Positions 51,701-60,543 of a stretch of DNA of 64,000 nt are shown piece by piece. How positions within the stretch are numbered: the first letter of the stretch is position 1; each line of letters begins with the position of its first letter. The DNA lies in NCBI GenBank assembly GCA_963702685.1, contig CAVPDQ010000015.1, positions 248,001 through 312,000 on the forward strand, in the 5' to 3' direction. The translations under genes were made by a program, and so were the position numbers. Below the pieces are notes generated by a model that saw only the letters and a program-made list of their open reading frames with translations, was not told the DNA's origin and did not search any database. The DNA comes from AP-15 sp963702685. GTDB lineage: Bacteria; Pseudomonadota; Alphaproteobacteria; ATCC43930; CGMCC-115725.

Positions 51701-53130
51701 CCCCGCTGTCCGACGCGGCCGCCAACGCCAATCCCGAGGGTGAGGGCGTCTTCGGGGGCGGCGGAAATGCCGTGATCTCCGCCGGATCGAGCCCGTTCGA
51801 CCAGGCCCCGGCGACGCTGATCTCCTTGGTGCCCGCCGAGGTGCCGTCGGTCACCCAGAGGCTCGGAAGCCCACTCACGTCTGTGCCGTTAAACAGAACC
51901 TCGTTGCCGAGACGAGTAAAATCGGGGTCCCCCGCGGGATTGATCACCCCGCCGAACCAAGCTCCGTTGACCGCCAGCTCTTTGGTCCCCGCCGCGGTTC
52001 CGTCGGTGATCCACAAGCCGTCATTGTTGTCCGCGTCTCGACCCGTGAACAGGACTTTGGTGCCGAGACTAATAAATTCTGAATCGTCGTCGACAAGTCC
52101 GAGAGAAGAGGCCCCTTTCACATTGAGCTTTTTCGTTCCGGCGGCAGTTCCGTCGGTAACCCATAAGTAATCGGTGAAGGACGGCGAACCGGCGACAAAT
52201 ATCGCTTTGGAGCCAAAAACGGTAAAATGCGGATTACGGGCAAACTCGTTAAACAGCTCGCTGCTGTTAAGCTCGATGGTGCCGGCGGCTGTCCCGTCCG
52301 TGATCCACAGGCTATCGGTATTCTTTTTGCCTGAGCCGACGAAGAGTGCTTTTTTGCCGAGCACGGTAAAAAACGGTGACTCAACCAGCTCAAACAGGCC
52401 AAAAGGGCCGGCGCCGTTGACGTGAAGCTGCGTGGTGCCGCCGGTCGTACCGTCGGTCACAAAGAGGCCGGCCTCGCCGTCGTCCGATATCACCGCCTCG
52501 AACAACACCTTATGGCCGAGGACGGTGAAATCGGTACCGTCGTCGAATAGCTTATCCTCGTCGCCCCCTTTGATCTTCAACTCGTGTGTCCCGGCCGAAG
52601 TCCCGTTCGTGGCCCAGAGGCTGTCGCGTCCGTTCGCGCCCACGCCGACAAAGACCGCGTTCTTGCCGATGACGGTAAAGTCCGTAGGATTCAGGCCGTC
52701 GAAAGGGTCGGCGCCGGCGGGTGTCAGCTCCTCCGTGCCGGCGAGCGTTCCGTCGGTCACCCACAGGTTCCATTGGCCTTTGGTGTCGTAGCCCTGGAAC
52801 AGAAGCTTGCCGCCCAGCGCTGTAAAATCCGGATCCACCGTACTGTCGAACAGCCCGAGGGAATTGGCCTTCGCCGGTCTTATCTCGACCGTTCCGGCAG
52901 AGGTCCCGTCGGTCACCCAAAGCTCGTGGCGAACCCGCTTATCGACCCCTTCGAAGACCGCCTTGCCGCCGAGCAGCGTGATGCTGCTCGGGGCAAGGCT
53001 CGGCGCCGGCGCCCGCCGCCTTCAGCTCATGGGTGCCCGACGAGGTGCCGTCGGTGATCCAAAGATTGTCGTATCCGTCGATGCCCGCCCCGGCGCTGAG
53101 CCCGGCGAACAATGCCCGCCCCGTTGCCAT
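48759..53130 (-). CDS. Large ELWxxDGT-repeat protein with RTX-like C-terminus, type I secretion substrate, frameshifted near its start
   Basis: About 1456 residues after repair of one single-base shift near 53000. By my count it has about 18 copies of an LWVTDGTSAGT-type motif with intervening FTVLGKKALFxG segments (the ELWxxDGT repeat, probably beta-propeller-like). These are interrupted near residues 470-570 and 1100-1270 by Ig-like modules (GDKVTLHDGAKVIGTAVV, GVHTLAATETG). The C-terminal 250 residues are RTX-like (TGGAGNDVFRFS, GGAGNDMLVAGRN, TGGAGKDVFEL) and end in SDITFVA, fitting a type I secretion signal. The exporter and adaptor genes lie directly upstream. The ATG at 53130 follows GGAGGAA. 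It is probably surface-attached or released. Confidence 0.88.
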
Positions 53131-53648
53131 CTGCTATTCCTCCATCACCTGCGCGATATTTACCGTCGTACCCGCAAAAGCGGGACCCAGGGCAACCGTT
53201 GCCCCCTCGCAGCTCTGGGTTCCCGCTGCGTCATCTCTGCCGTCATCCCCGCGAACGCGGTGACCCAGGGCCATCCGCTGCGGCCCTCGACGCTCTGGAT
53301 TCCTGCGTTCGTGACGTGTTCGCAGGAAAGACGGAGGTGGGACCGTCGCGATCCGGCATCCGGTCATCCGAGCTCGTCGGATAGCAAGCGTAGGGCGGAA
53401 AAGCGGAGCGCCTTCCGCCACCTTGCTGCTGGTTCAAATGGAATATCATCGGCACCGGTTGCCGCCTGTCGGAGCATCTTTGGACTCCATTCAATCGCGC
53501 CGACGGCGGGGTCGGCGGAATGCGCGGCGCATTTCCGCCCTACACCCCGGCTCGACCTCCGCGCAGGCTGGACGGTCTGAGCCCTCCCCGGTCATGGGCA
53601 CCGGCCTTCGCCGGTGTGGGGCGTAGATGTGCACCGTTCTGGCAAGGA
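53131..53648. repeat. Gene-free interval with paired inverted REP-like elements
   Basis: No gene is supported in 518 bases between the HlyD adaptor and its substrate. Two mirror-image pairs are visible: GTACCCGCAAAAGCGGGACCCAGG with CTGGGTTCCCGCTGCGTCA (about 53167-53232), and GTCATCCCCGCGAACGCGGTG with CTCTGGATTCCTGCGTTCG (about 53241-53315). A CCGCCGACCCCGCC-type element lies near 53500. They are typical proteobacterial intergenic repeats and may tune expression of the substrate relative to the exporter. Confidence 0.65.
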
Positions 53649-55043
53649 TCAGGGCTCGCGCAGGCTTTCGTCCATGACGCGGGTCAAGGGGTTCAGCACG
53701 TAGTGCAGGATCGAGCGGCGGCCGATCTTGATGTCGGCGACGAGGCGCATGCCGGGGCGCAGCTCGAAATCCTTCGGCAAATTGCGCAATTCGGGCTTGG
53801 TCAAGGCGATGCGCGCGCGGTAGTGGATCGGGCTTTGCCGGGCCTGCGACCTGAGGCCGGGGGTCGTCATGTTTTCCCCGGTCTCGCGCGGGCTGTCGTC
53901 TTCGACCGTGTCCGGGGTCAGGCTCTTCAGCTCACCGTGGACGAGGCCGTATTGCTGCCACGGCAACGCCTCGAACTTGACCGTCGCCGGATCGCCGATA
54001 TGGACGCGGGCGACATCGCGGGTGTCGATATCGACCTCGGCGAGAAGCGGCACGTCGTCCGGCACCAGGCGAACCAGCGGCTCGGCCTCGCGCACCACAG
54101 AGCCGGCGGGGCGCGCCGCCACCTGCAGCACCGTGCCGTCGCGCGGCGCCTTCAGGATCGCCATCCGATGGCGCAATTGCGCCTTCGAGAGCTGGGCCGC
54201 GGCGGTTTCGCGGTCGGCGCGGGTCTGCGCCATCTCCTCGGCGAGCTTGCGTTTCCACTCGTCGACAAAAGCGTCGCGATCGGCCGCCGCCTCGGCGATC
54301 TGCTGGATCAATTTCTGCTGCTCGCCGAGATTGGTGTTGAGCCGCGATTGCGCCTCGACCCGGTGCTCCTGGGTGTCGATCAATTTGAGCTTGGAGGCGA
54401 GGTCCTTGGCGACCAGGGTCTGGTAGATGCTCTCGGCCTGGAGGGCGAGCTTGATCTGCTCGCCGAGCCCCTGGGCCTCGATCTTGTGCGCGGCGAGATC
54501 GGCCTTGAATTGCGCGACCTTGCCTGCCGACGCGGCGATATGCGCAGCGTATTCGTCGCGGCGCTTATTAAAGATGTCGATCTGCGTCGCCTCGTCGGCG
54601 TTCGGGTTTTTCAGCTTGTAGGCCGCACCGGCGAGCTCGGCCTCGATCCGGTCGCTCTTGGCCCGGAGGTGGCGCAATTTGGCGCTCAATTCGGCCTCGT
54701 CGGCGCCGCTGAAGGTCGGGTCCAAGGTGGCGAGCACTTGGCCCGCCTTGACCTTGTCGCCCATCTTGACCGCGATCCCGCGCACGACCGAGGTTTCGAG
54801 CGGCTGCACGACGATCTCGCTGTCGCTGGTGACGATATGGCCGTTGGCGGCGACGACGATATCGACGCGGGCGACCGCGAGCGCCACTGCGGCGGCGGCG
54901 AGGAGCCCCGCCATCAGCCACAGCACCAGCCGCCGTTTTGGCGGAGCGGCGAGGACGCTCTGGAAATCGTAATCGATCAGCGCCCGCGGCGCCGGTGCGG
55001 CGCTGCGGTCCGCGGCCGTGGCCGTGGCGGCTGTGTCGCTCAT
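53649..55043 (-). CDS. HlyD family type I secretion periplasmic adaptor
   Basis: A 464-residue membrane fusion protein. A cytoplasmic N-terminus, one transmembrane helix (LWLMAGLLAAAAVALAV, about residue 48), a biotinyl-lipoyl half (IVTSDSEIVVQPLETSVVRGIAVKMGDKVKAGQVLATLD), a long coiled-coil (about residues 115-290), the second lipoyl half (APRDGTVLQVA) and a C-terminal beta domain ending in KIGRRSILHYVLNPLTRVMDESL. It links the ABC exporter to an outer-membrane TolC. No TolC gene is nearby. Its ATG overlaps the exporter stop (ATGA). Confidence 0.93.
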   Translation of the reverse strand: MSDTAATATAADRSAAPAPRALIDYDFQSVLAAPPKRRLVLWLMAGLLAAAAVALAVARVDIVVAANGHIVTSDSEIVVQPLETSVVRGIAVKMGDKVKAGQVLATLDPTFSGADEAELSAKLRHLRAKSDRIEAELAGAAYKLKNPNADEATQIDIFNKRRDEYAAHIAASAGKVAQFKADLAAHKIEAQGLGEQIKLALQAESIYQTLVAKDLASKLKLIDTQEHRVEAQSRLNTNLGEQQKLIQQIAEAAADRDAFVDEWKRKLAEEMAQTRADRETAAAQLSKAQLRHRMAILKAPRDGTVLQVAARPAGSVVREAEPLVRLVPDDVPLLAEVDIDTRDVARVHIGDPATVKFEALPWQQYGLVHGELKSLTPDTVEDDSPRETGENMTTPGLRSQARQSPIHYRARIALTKPELRNLPKDFELRPGMRLVADIKIGRRSILHYVLNPLTRVMDESLREP

Positions 55044-57403
55044 GCCTGGTACACCCGCGCCTGCTGGTTCCAGAGCTGGTTGTAAGGCAGGCAGCTGCGC
55101 AGCAGGGTGTCGTGCCGCCCCACCTGCACGATGTGGCCCTGATCGACGACGATGATCGCGTCGGCGCGGGCGACAAAGGAGAGGCGGTGGGTGACGATGA
55201 TGATGGTGCGGCCGCGGGCGATGCCGGCGAGATGCTGCTGGATGATCGCCTCGCTCTCGGGGTCGAGCGAGCTCGTCGCCTCGTCGAACACCAGGACCGG
55301 CGGCGAATGGATCAGCGCGCGGGCGATCGCCAGACGCTGGCGCTGGCCGCCCGACAGATTGGACGCCCCCTCTTCGAGCATCGTCGAATAGCCGTGCGGC
55401 ATGCGCTGGATGAATTCGTGGGCGCCGGCGAGCTGGGCGGTCCGCACCACCTCGTCGAGCGAGGCGGCGGGCTTGGTGATCGCGATGTTCTCGCGCACCG
55501 TGCCGCGAAACAGGAAATTCTCCTGCAGGACGACGCCGATCTGGGTCCGCAAATGGGCGAGGTCGAGCTCCTTCAGGTCCTGGTTGTCGATCTTGACGAG
55601 CCCCGCCTGCGGCCGATAGAGGCCTTGCAGGAGGCGGGTGATCGTGGTCTTGCCCGAGCCGCTGCGGCCGACGACGCCGACCACCTGGCCCGGCGTGATC
55701 GCGAACGAGATGTCCTTGACCGCCGGGGTCGCCGCTCCCGGATAGTGGAACGTCACATCCTCGAATTCGATGTGGCCCTTGATTTGCGGCGCCAATTGCC
55801 CGCTCGCCGGCTCGGGCTTGGTCTGCATCAATTGCGCCAGCAATTTCAGCGACAAGACCGCGCGCTGGTATTCCTGCATCAGGGTCGAGGCGTGGATCAG
55901 CGGCTGCGCCAGCCGCAGGCCCAGCATGTTGAACGCGATCAGCGCGCCCACCGTCATCTGGTCGCTGAGCACAAAGAGGGCGCCGAGCGCGCCGATGCCG
56001 ACGCTCATCGCCCGCTCGAGGCCCATGATGACGCTGCGGGCGCGCGCCGATGTGTGGTCGAGCGCCAGGGTCTTGGTCGCTGCTTCGTCGGTCTGGCGGC
56101 GCCAGCGCAGCATCGAGCGCGGCTCGAGCGCGAGCGTCTTGATCGTGTCGATGCCGTTCAGGATCTCAAACAAAAACGCCTTGCGCCGCCCTTCGATGTC
56201 GTTGACGTCGCGCAATTTGACGCGGAACTCGTGCGACATGATCGCGAGCGCTGCAAACGCCACCGCCGACACTGTGAGCACGATCAAGGTCAGCTTCCAG
56301 GAATAGATCAGCAATACCGGCAGAAAAATTATCACCGACAGAAAATCGAGAAAGGTGTTGAACAGCCGGCTCGCCAGGAACTCGCGAACGTTGTTCGCCT
56401 CCTGCAATTTGTAGGCGGTAACGCCGGACGGGTTGGTGTGGAAATAATCGATCGGCAGCTTGAGCAGATGGTCGATCGTATCGGTGGCGACAACGTGGTC
56501 GAGCTTGCGGGTGACAAAGGCCAGCAAATAATTGCGCATGTAGTTGAAGCCGGCGTCGAACAGGATCAGCACAAAGACCCCGGCGGTGATCGTGTAGAGC
56601 GTCGAGAACGCCTGGTTCGGCACCACCTTATCGACCAGGATCTGGAAAAAGATCGGCACCGACAGCGCGATCAGATGCATGGCGAGCGCGGCGATTACGA
56701 CGTCGCGCATCAGCCGCCGCTCGGCGAACAGTTTGGAGGTGAACCACGAAAAGCCGAATTTTATGTCGTCGCGGCTCGGCGGCAAGGGCGTGACGATCAA
56801 CGCTTCGCCGGCCCATGAGCGTTCGAGGTCGGCGCGGCCCAAAAAGAAGATTTCGCCGTCGCGCCAGAGCGGGTCGGAGATCGCCGCTTCCTCGGCGCCG
56901 TGCCGGCGCATCCCCATCAGGATGACGGCATTGCCGTTGCCGAGCAGCAAGATCAGCGGATGGCTGAAGGCGCGCGTGTTGAGCCCCTGCCAATCGAGCC
57001 GCGCACGCTCGGCCTTGAGCCCGAACTCGCCGGCAAGCGCGGCCAGCCGCGCCGGTGGCAAGGTCGCGTCGTCGACCGCATTGCGCCGGCGCACGGCGGC
57101 CACATCGGCATAAACGGCGTTCTGGATGCCGAGCCGGAACAGGCACGCAAGCCCGGTCTCGCACGACACCGCCGTGGCTGCTCCGGCGCCGGAAGCGGCG
57201 GCCTCCGGCGGCGGGTCGGGTGCCTCGTCCCGCAGTGTGTCGTTCGGCGGTGTTTCGTCAGGCTGCGGCACCAGCGCGCCGCGCGCACGAGACCGCGAGC
57301 GGTGCAAAGAGGCAACCAGCTTGGCCGCTATCGGCACCGGCGCACCTATGCTTCTGCTTTCAAGGGTAGGCAAGCTGTAATCTACCGCAATTGCGTCAAA
57401 CAA
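55040..57403 (-). CDS. Type I secretion ABC transporter with C39-like domain
   Basis: A 787-residue HlyB-type exporter. A variable N-terminus of about 80 residues is followed by a C39-peptidase-like domain (ETGLACLFRLGIQNAVYADVAAV). The usual catalytic Cys is not evident, so this is a CLD that docks the substrate. Six transmembrane helices (from DVVIAALAMHLIALSVPIFFQI) precede the ATPase with Walker A GVVGRSGSGKTT, Q-loop VLQEN, signature NLSGGQRQR, Walker B VLVFDEATSSLD and H-loop VTHR. First gene of the operon that includes the adaptor and, 500 bp further on, the repeat-protein substrate. Confidence 0.93.
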   Translation of the reverse strand: MFDAIAVDYSLPTLESRSIGAPVPIAAKLVASLHRSRSRARGALVPQPDETPPNDTLRDEAPDPPPEAAASGAGAATAVSCETGLACLFRLGIQNAVYADVAAVRRRNAVDDATLPPARLAALAGEFGLKAERARLDWQGLNTRAFSHPLILLLGNGNAVILMGMRRHGAEEAAISDPLWRDGEIFFLGRADLERSWAGEALIVTPLPPSRDDIKFGFSWFTSKLFAERRLMRDVVIAALAMHLIALSVPIFFQILVDKVVPNQAFSTLYTITAGVFVLILFDAGFNYMRNYLLAFVTRKLDHVVATDTIDHLLKLPIDYFHTNPSGVTAYKLQEANNVREFLASRLFNTFLDFLSVIIFLPVLLIYSWKLTLIVLTVSAVAFAALAIMSHEFRVKLRDVNDIEGRRKAFLFEILNGIDTIKTLALEPRSMLRWRRQTDEAATKTLALDHTSARARSVIMGLERAMSVGIGALGALFVLSDQMTVGALIAFNMLGLRLAQPLIHASTLMQEYQRAVLSLKLLAQLMQTKPEPASGQLAPQIKGHIEFEDVTFHYPGAATPAVKDISFAITPGQVVGVVGRSGSGKTTITRLLQGLYRPQAGLVKIDNQDLKELDLAHLRTQIGVVLQENFLFRGTVRENIAITKPAASLDEVVRTAQLAGAHEFIQRMPHGYSTMLEEGASNLSGGQRQRLAIARALIHSPPVLVFDEATSSLDPESEAIIQQHLAGIARGRTIIIVTHRLSFVARADAIIVVDQGHIVQVGRHDTLLRSCLPYNQLWNQQARVYQA

Positions 57404-57790
57404 TCAAGAAGGCACCGCCGGCAAATGCAGCGATGCCCCGCGTTAACTATTTTGTGCAGCCTGATCTAGATCGATACCGGCCGGCAGCCGAGATGCGTAT
57501 CCGGTCGTCAGGCGAATAAGCCGTTGCGGCTGTCGCCGCTGCCGATGTCGACGCGATCGCCCTCCTCCCCGGCGCCCTCCTCCCCGGCGCCCTCCTCCCC
57601 GGCGCCCTCCTCCCCGGCTCCAGCAGATTGTGTCGCCCGAAGAGGAGAAAGCCCGCGCGATAAATCTGCATCAAATGCCGTCTTATCTTGCGTTCTCTTA
57701 AAGTATTTTTAGGACAAGCACAGTGTAAATCTGCGCCTGTAGATTGTCCTTCTGCGGACGATCGGAAACGACCTAAGTGTGGGGTGGAGT
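57404..57790. other. Divergent intergenic region upstream of the exporter
   Basis: 387 bases between the exporter and the large exported protein. It holds the 15-bp tandem array at 57559-57618 and AT-rich tracts on both sides (for example TAACTATTTTGTG and TTAAAGTATTTTTAG) suitable for promoters of the two divergent genes. A minus-strand reading frame spans the array but has no credible start site or similarity and is not called. Confidence 0.5.
57559..57618. repeat. 15-bp tandem repeat, four exact copies
   Basis: Four identical GCCCTCCTCCCCGGC units in the promoter region of the type I secretion operon. Fifteen-base arrays also occur at 33505 and 41801. Copy-number change here could shift promoter spacing. 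Confidence 0.9.
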
Positions 57791-60313
57791 ATGCACAGAC
57801 ATATAATGATTTTGCTTGTATCATTACTTGCGTTTTCTGATGGTCCGGTCGGAGGCGCCAAGGCTGCCGACGCGAGTGGGCCGACCGTCAACTCGATCAC
57901 GCTGACCAACCGGAGCGGGGTGGCGCAGCTCAATTATCCGCTGCAGTTCGGCCGGCCGTTTGTCGATGGCGCGGTCGAGGGCGAGCCTGTCGTGCTGATC
58001 AACGGGGTGGCGGCGGCGAGCCAGGCCGATGTCAAAAACCGCTACCCCGACGGCTCGGTCGAGTTCGCGGTGATCGCGGTGGTGGTCCCGGCGCTGCCGG
58101 CGAGCGGCTCGTTGACCCTGACCTTTCAGGACCGGGCGCCCGGCAGCCACACACCGCTATCGAGCGCGCAAATGCTCGACCCGAGCTATGATTTCAACGC
58201 AATGATGATGCTGAAGAGCACCAGCACGGGCGTCGGCAAGACGGTGTCGGCGCGGACGATGCTGGCGAACGGCGACTACCAGTTGTGGACCGCGGGGCCG
58301 GTGGCGCAGACGATCATCCTCGGCGACGACAGCACGGCGCGCAAATACGACATCGGCTTTGACGGCTACCACCCGTTCCGGCCGCGCTTTTACGCAACCT
58401 TCTGGCCGGCGACGCATCAGGTGGCGGTGCGCTATGTCGGCGAGAACGACAATGTCCAGGAGGTCGAGGACCTCAGCTACAACCTCACCCTGATCGCCGG
58501 CAACCTGATCGGCTACGGCAAAACCGGCCTGACCCAGTGGGCGATGACCAATTGGAGCCGCAGCTTCTGGCTCGGCGGCACGCCCTCGCCGCAGATCGAT
58601 ATCGACTATAACCTCGGCTATCTCGAAGCGACCCGCTGGCTGCCCGGCTACGACACGTCGATCAAGCCGACATCGGCGCTGGTCGCCGGCGAATATGCGC
58701 TGTGGACCGGACGCCCGCACGACCTTTACGACGGCCAATGGGACGGCGGGCTGTGGCAAAATGCGATGGGCACGACCGGCGAGCGCCAGGAGATCGGCCC
58801 CTACCCGACCTGGGACGTCTTGTGGCTCTACACCGGCGATTGGCGGATGCGCCAGATGGCGCTGGGGCTCGACGATTTGGCCGCGGCGTGGCCGGCCAAT
58901 CTGCGCGAAACCGACCCCGCCCGCCGCTTGCAGCGCACCGACCCAGCGGGGCTCAGCCCCGAAACCGGGCTCGGCCATACCGTCTCGGTCACCGACCGGC
59001 GCAGCACCGAGTTTTTTAACGCCGGCTATATTTTTACCGAGGGGCTGGCGGCCGACCGGCCGATCCAGGTCGGGCCTTTCAACCTGCACAACCCCTGGGC
59101 ATTCGACGGCGCGCACCAGCCGCAGCCGTGGCTGGTGCCCTATGTGCTGACCGGCGACCCGTGGTATCTCGACGAGGCTTACCTGTGGGCCGGGTTCAGC
59201 GCCTCGCGCTATCCGGGCGGCGTGACCAAGGCTGCTTATGGCCGCGGCCCGACCGGGGCGGAGGGGGTGATCGACGATGAGCTGCGCGGTGCCGGCTGGG
59301 TCCTGCGCTCGCGCGCCGAGACCGCGCTGATGGCCCCCGACAGCGACCCCGAGAAAGCCTATTTCACGACCCTGACCAACGACGCATTGGCGCGCTGGGA
59401 GGGGAGCTTTGGGATCTCGGGCACCCCCTTCGACGGCAGCGCCGTCAAGCTGTGGGGCGCCAAATACGGCGATTATTACAGCTCCAACAGCGGGCCGGCG
59501 AGCGGCCAGGCGCCGCTGCTCGGCAATTGGGAATCGAACGGGAATCCGACTGCGAGGCCGCCGGTCGCGGATGTGCTGTCGAACGAGGCCACGGGGGTGT
59601 TTATCCCCGGCGCCGTCGGGTCGTGGACCTCGCCCTGGATGCAGTATTACGCGATTTACGGGCTCGGCCGGGCGACGGAGATCGGGTTTGCCGCCGAGCC
59701 CTTATTGGCGCACACCGCGGCGTGGCTCACGGGCCTGGTCAACAATTCGGGCTATCCCGAGCTCTTGGCGGCATACCGCACGCCGGTCGAGGCAAAGGGC
59801 GGCGGGTTCTTCGCGACGTGGCCGGCGCTCGTCGGCGCGCTCGAACCCGCCTGGCTCACCGGCAACGGCTATGTCTCGGAGGATGGCGGCGTGTCGCTGC
59901 CGGCCTATTGGGCGCAAAACCTCAACGCCGACGGGCGCCAGGGTTGGGCGATCGCCGCCGCCGGCTTCCTCACCGGCGAGCCGGGCGGGGCGCAGATGTG
60001 GTCCTGGGTGCAAGCGAACGTCTACAACGCCATCGGCGACTGGGCGAGCCACCCCGGCGCCGGCCCAAAATGGGCGATCCTGCCGCGCACCGATACGAAC
60101 GCGCTGCCGGCGATGCCGACCGCCCCGCCGCCCGCGGCGCCACCCCCCGCCGCCTCGCCGCTCGTTGCGCCAGCCGCTGCGCCGCCCCCCGCCGCCTCGC
60201 CAGCCGTTGCGCCAGCCGCTGCGCCGCCCCCCGCCGCCTCGCCAGCCGTTGCGCCAGCCGCTGCGCCGCTCGCTGCGGCGGCGCCATGCAATTGCGCCGG
60301 GGTCGCCCACTGA
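57791..60313 (+). CDS. Large exported protein of unknown function
   Basis: An 840-residue protein with signal peptide MHRHIMILLVSLLAFSDG and a mature part beginning near AADASGPTVNSITLTNRSG. An N-terminal beta domain (about residues 30-250) is followed by a tryptophan-rich helical region (QWDGGLWQNAMGTTGERQEIGPYPTWDVLWLYTGDW, later NPWAFDGAHQPQPWLVPYVLTGDP, GSWTSPWMQYYAIYGLGRA) that recalls alpha/alpha-barrel glycan lyases or hydrolases. The C-terminal tail is made of APPPAASPAVAPAA repeats (42-bp DNA period, about 60160-60280). No family is recognised, and a carbohydrate-active role is only inference. The ATG at 57791 follows GGTGGAG. Confidence 0.8.
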   Translation: MHRHIMILLVSLLAFSDGPVGGAKAADASGPTVNSITLTNRSGVAQLNYPLQFGRPFVDGAVEGEPVVLINGVAAASQADVKNRYPDGSVEFAVIAVVVPALPASGSLTLTFQDRAPGSHTPLSSAQMLDPSYDFNAMMMLKSTSTGVGKTVSARTMLANGDYQLWTAGPVAQTIILGDDSTARKYDIGFDGYHPFRPRFYATFWPATHQVAVRYVGENDNVQEVEDLSYNLTLIAGNLIGYGKTGLTQWAMTNWSRSFWLGGTPSPQIDIDYNLGYLEATRWLPGYDTSIKPTSALVAGEYALWTGRPHDLYDGQWDGGLWQNAMGTTGERQEIGPYPTWDVLWLYTGDWRMRQMALGLDDLAAAWPANLRETDPARRLQRTDPAGLSPETGLGHTVSVTDRRSTEFFNAGYIFTEGLAADRPIQVGPFNLHNPWAFDGAHQPQPWLVPYVLTGDPWYLDEAYLWAGFSASRYPGGVTKAAYGRGPTGAEGVIDDELRGAGWVLRSRAETALMAPDSDPEKAYFTTLTNDALARWEGSFGISGTPFDGSAVKLWGAKYGDYYSSNSGPASGQAPLLGNWESNGNPTARPPVADVLSNEATGVFIPGAVGSWTSPWMQYYAIYGLGRATEIGFAAEPLLAHTAAWLTGLVNNSGYPELLAAYRTPVEAKGGGFFATWPALVGALEPAWLTGNGYVSEDGGVSLPAYWAQNLNADGRQGWAIAAAGFLTGEPGGAQMWSWVQANVYNAIGDWASHPGAGPKWAILPRTDTNALPAMPTAPPPAAPPPAASPLVAPAAAPPPAASPAVAPAAAPPPAASPAVAPAAAPLAAAAPCNCAGVAH

Positions 60314-60393
60314 GCACGAGCCCGCTGAGCGCGCGAGCCTGGCCGACCGCTCCGGCGCGGTTTTACCTGACGACTGGAGCACCGCGCCGGAAC

Positions 60394-60444
60394 ATCGCGC
60401 GAATAGGGGCATCGCGCGAATAGGAGGATCGCGCGAATAGGGGA
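60394..60444. repeat. 17-bp tandem repeat, three copies
   Basis: Three copies of an ATCGCGCGAATAGGGGC-like unit (variation only in the last three bases) lie in the 230-bp gap after the exported-protein gene and 100 bp before the TPR-sulfotransferase start. Confidence 0.85.
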
Positions 60445-60543
60445 CCGCGCGCCGCGCAGCTGGCCGCGGTCCCGGCCGCACGCTAAAGTCAAGCAGCGCC
60501 GATCCTCAGATCGGCGCGGCAATGACGAGCGTGACCCGGGAAC

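Noticed and set aside
54938..56818. A 626-residue plus-strand reading frame opposite the ABC exporter
   Set aside because: Antisense to a fully supported transporter with intact motifs. No start site or similarity.
57559..57618. CRISPR-like array
   Set aside because: Units are directly abutting with no spacers, and no cas genes are present.
57447..57824. A 125-residue minus-strand frame containing PGRRA repeats
   Set aside because: Its only structure comes from the 15-bp tandem array, and it has no credible ribosome site or family.
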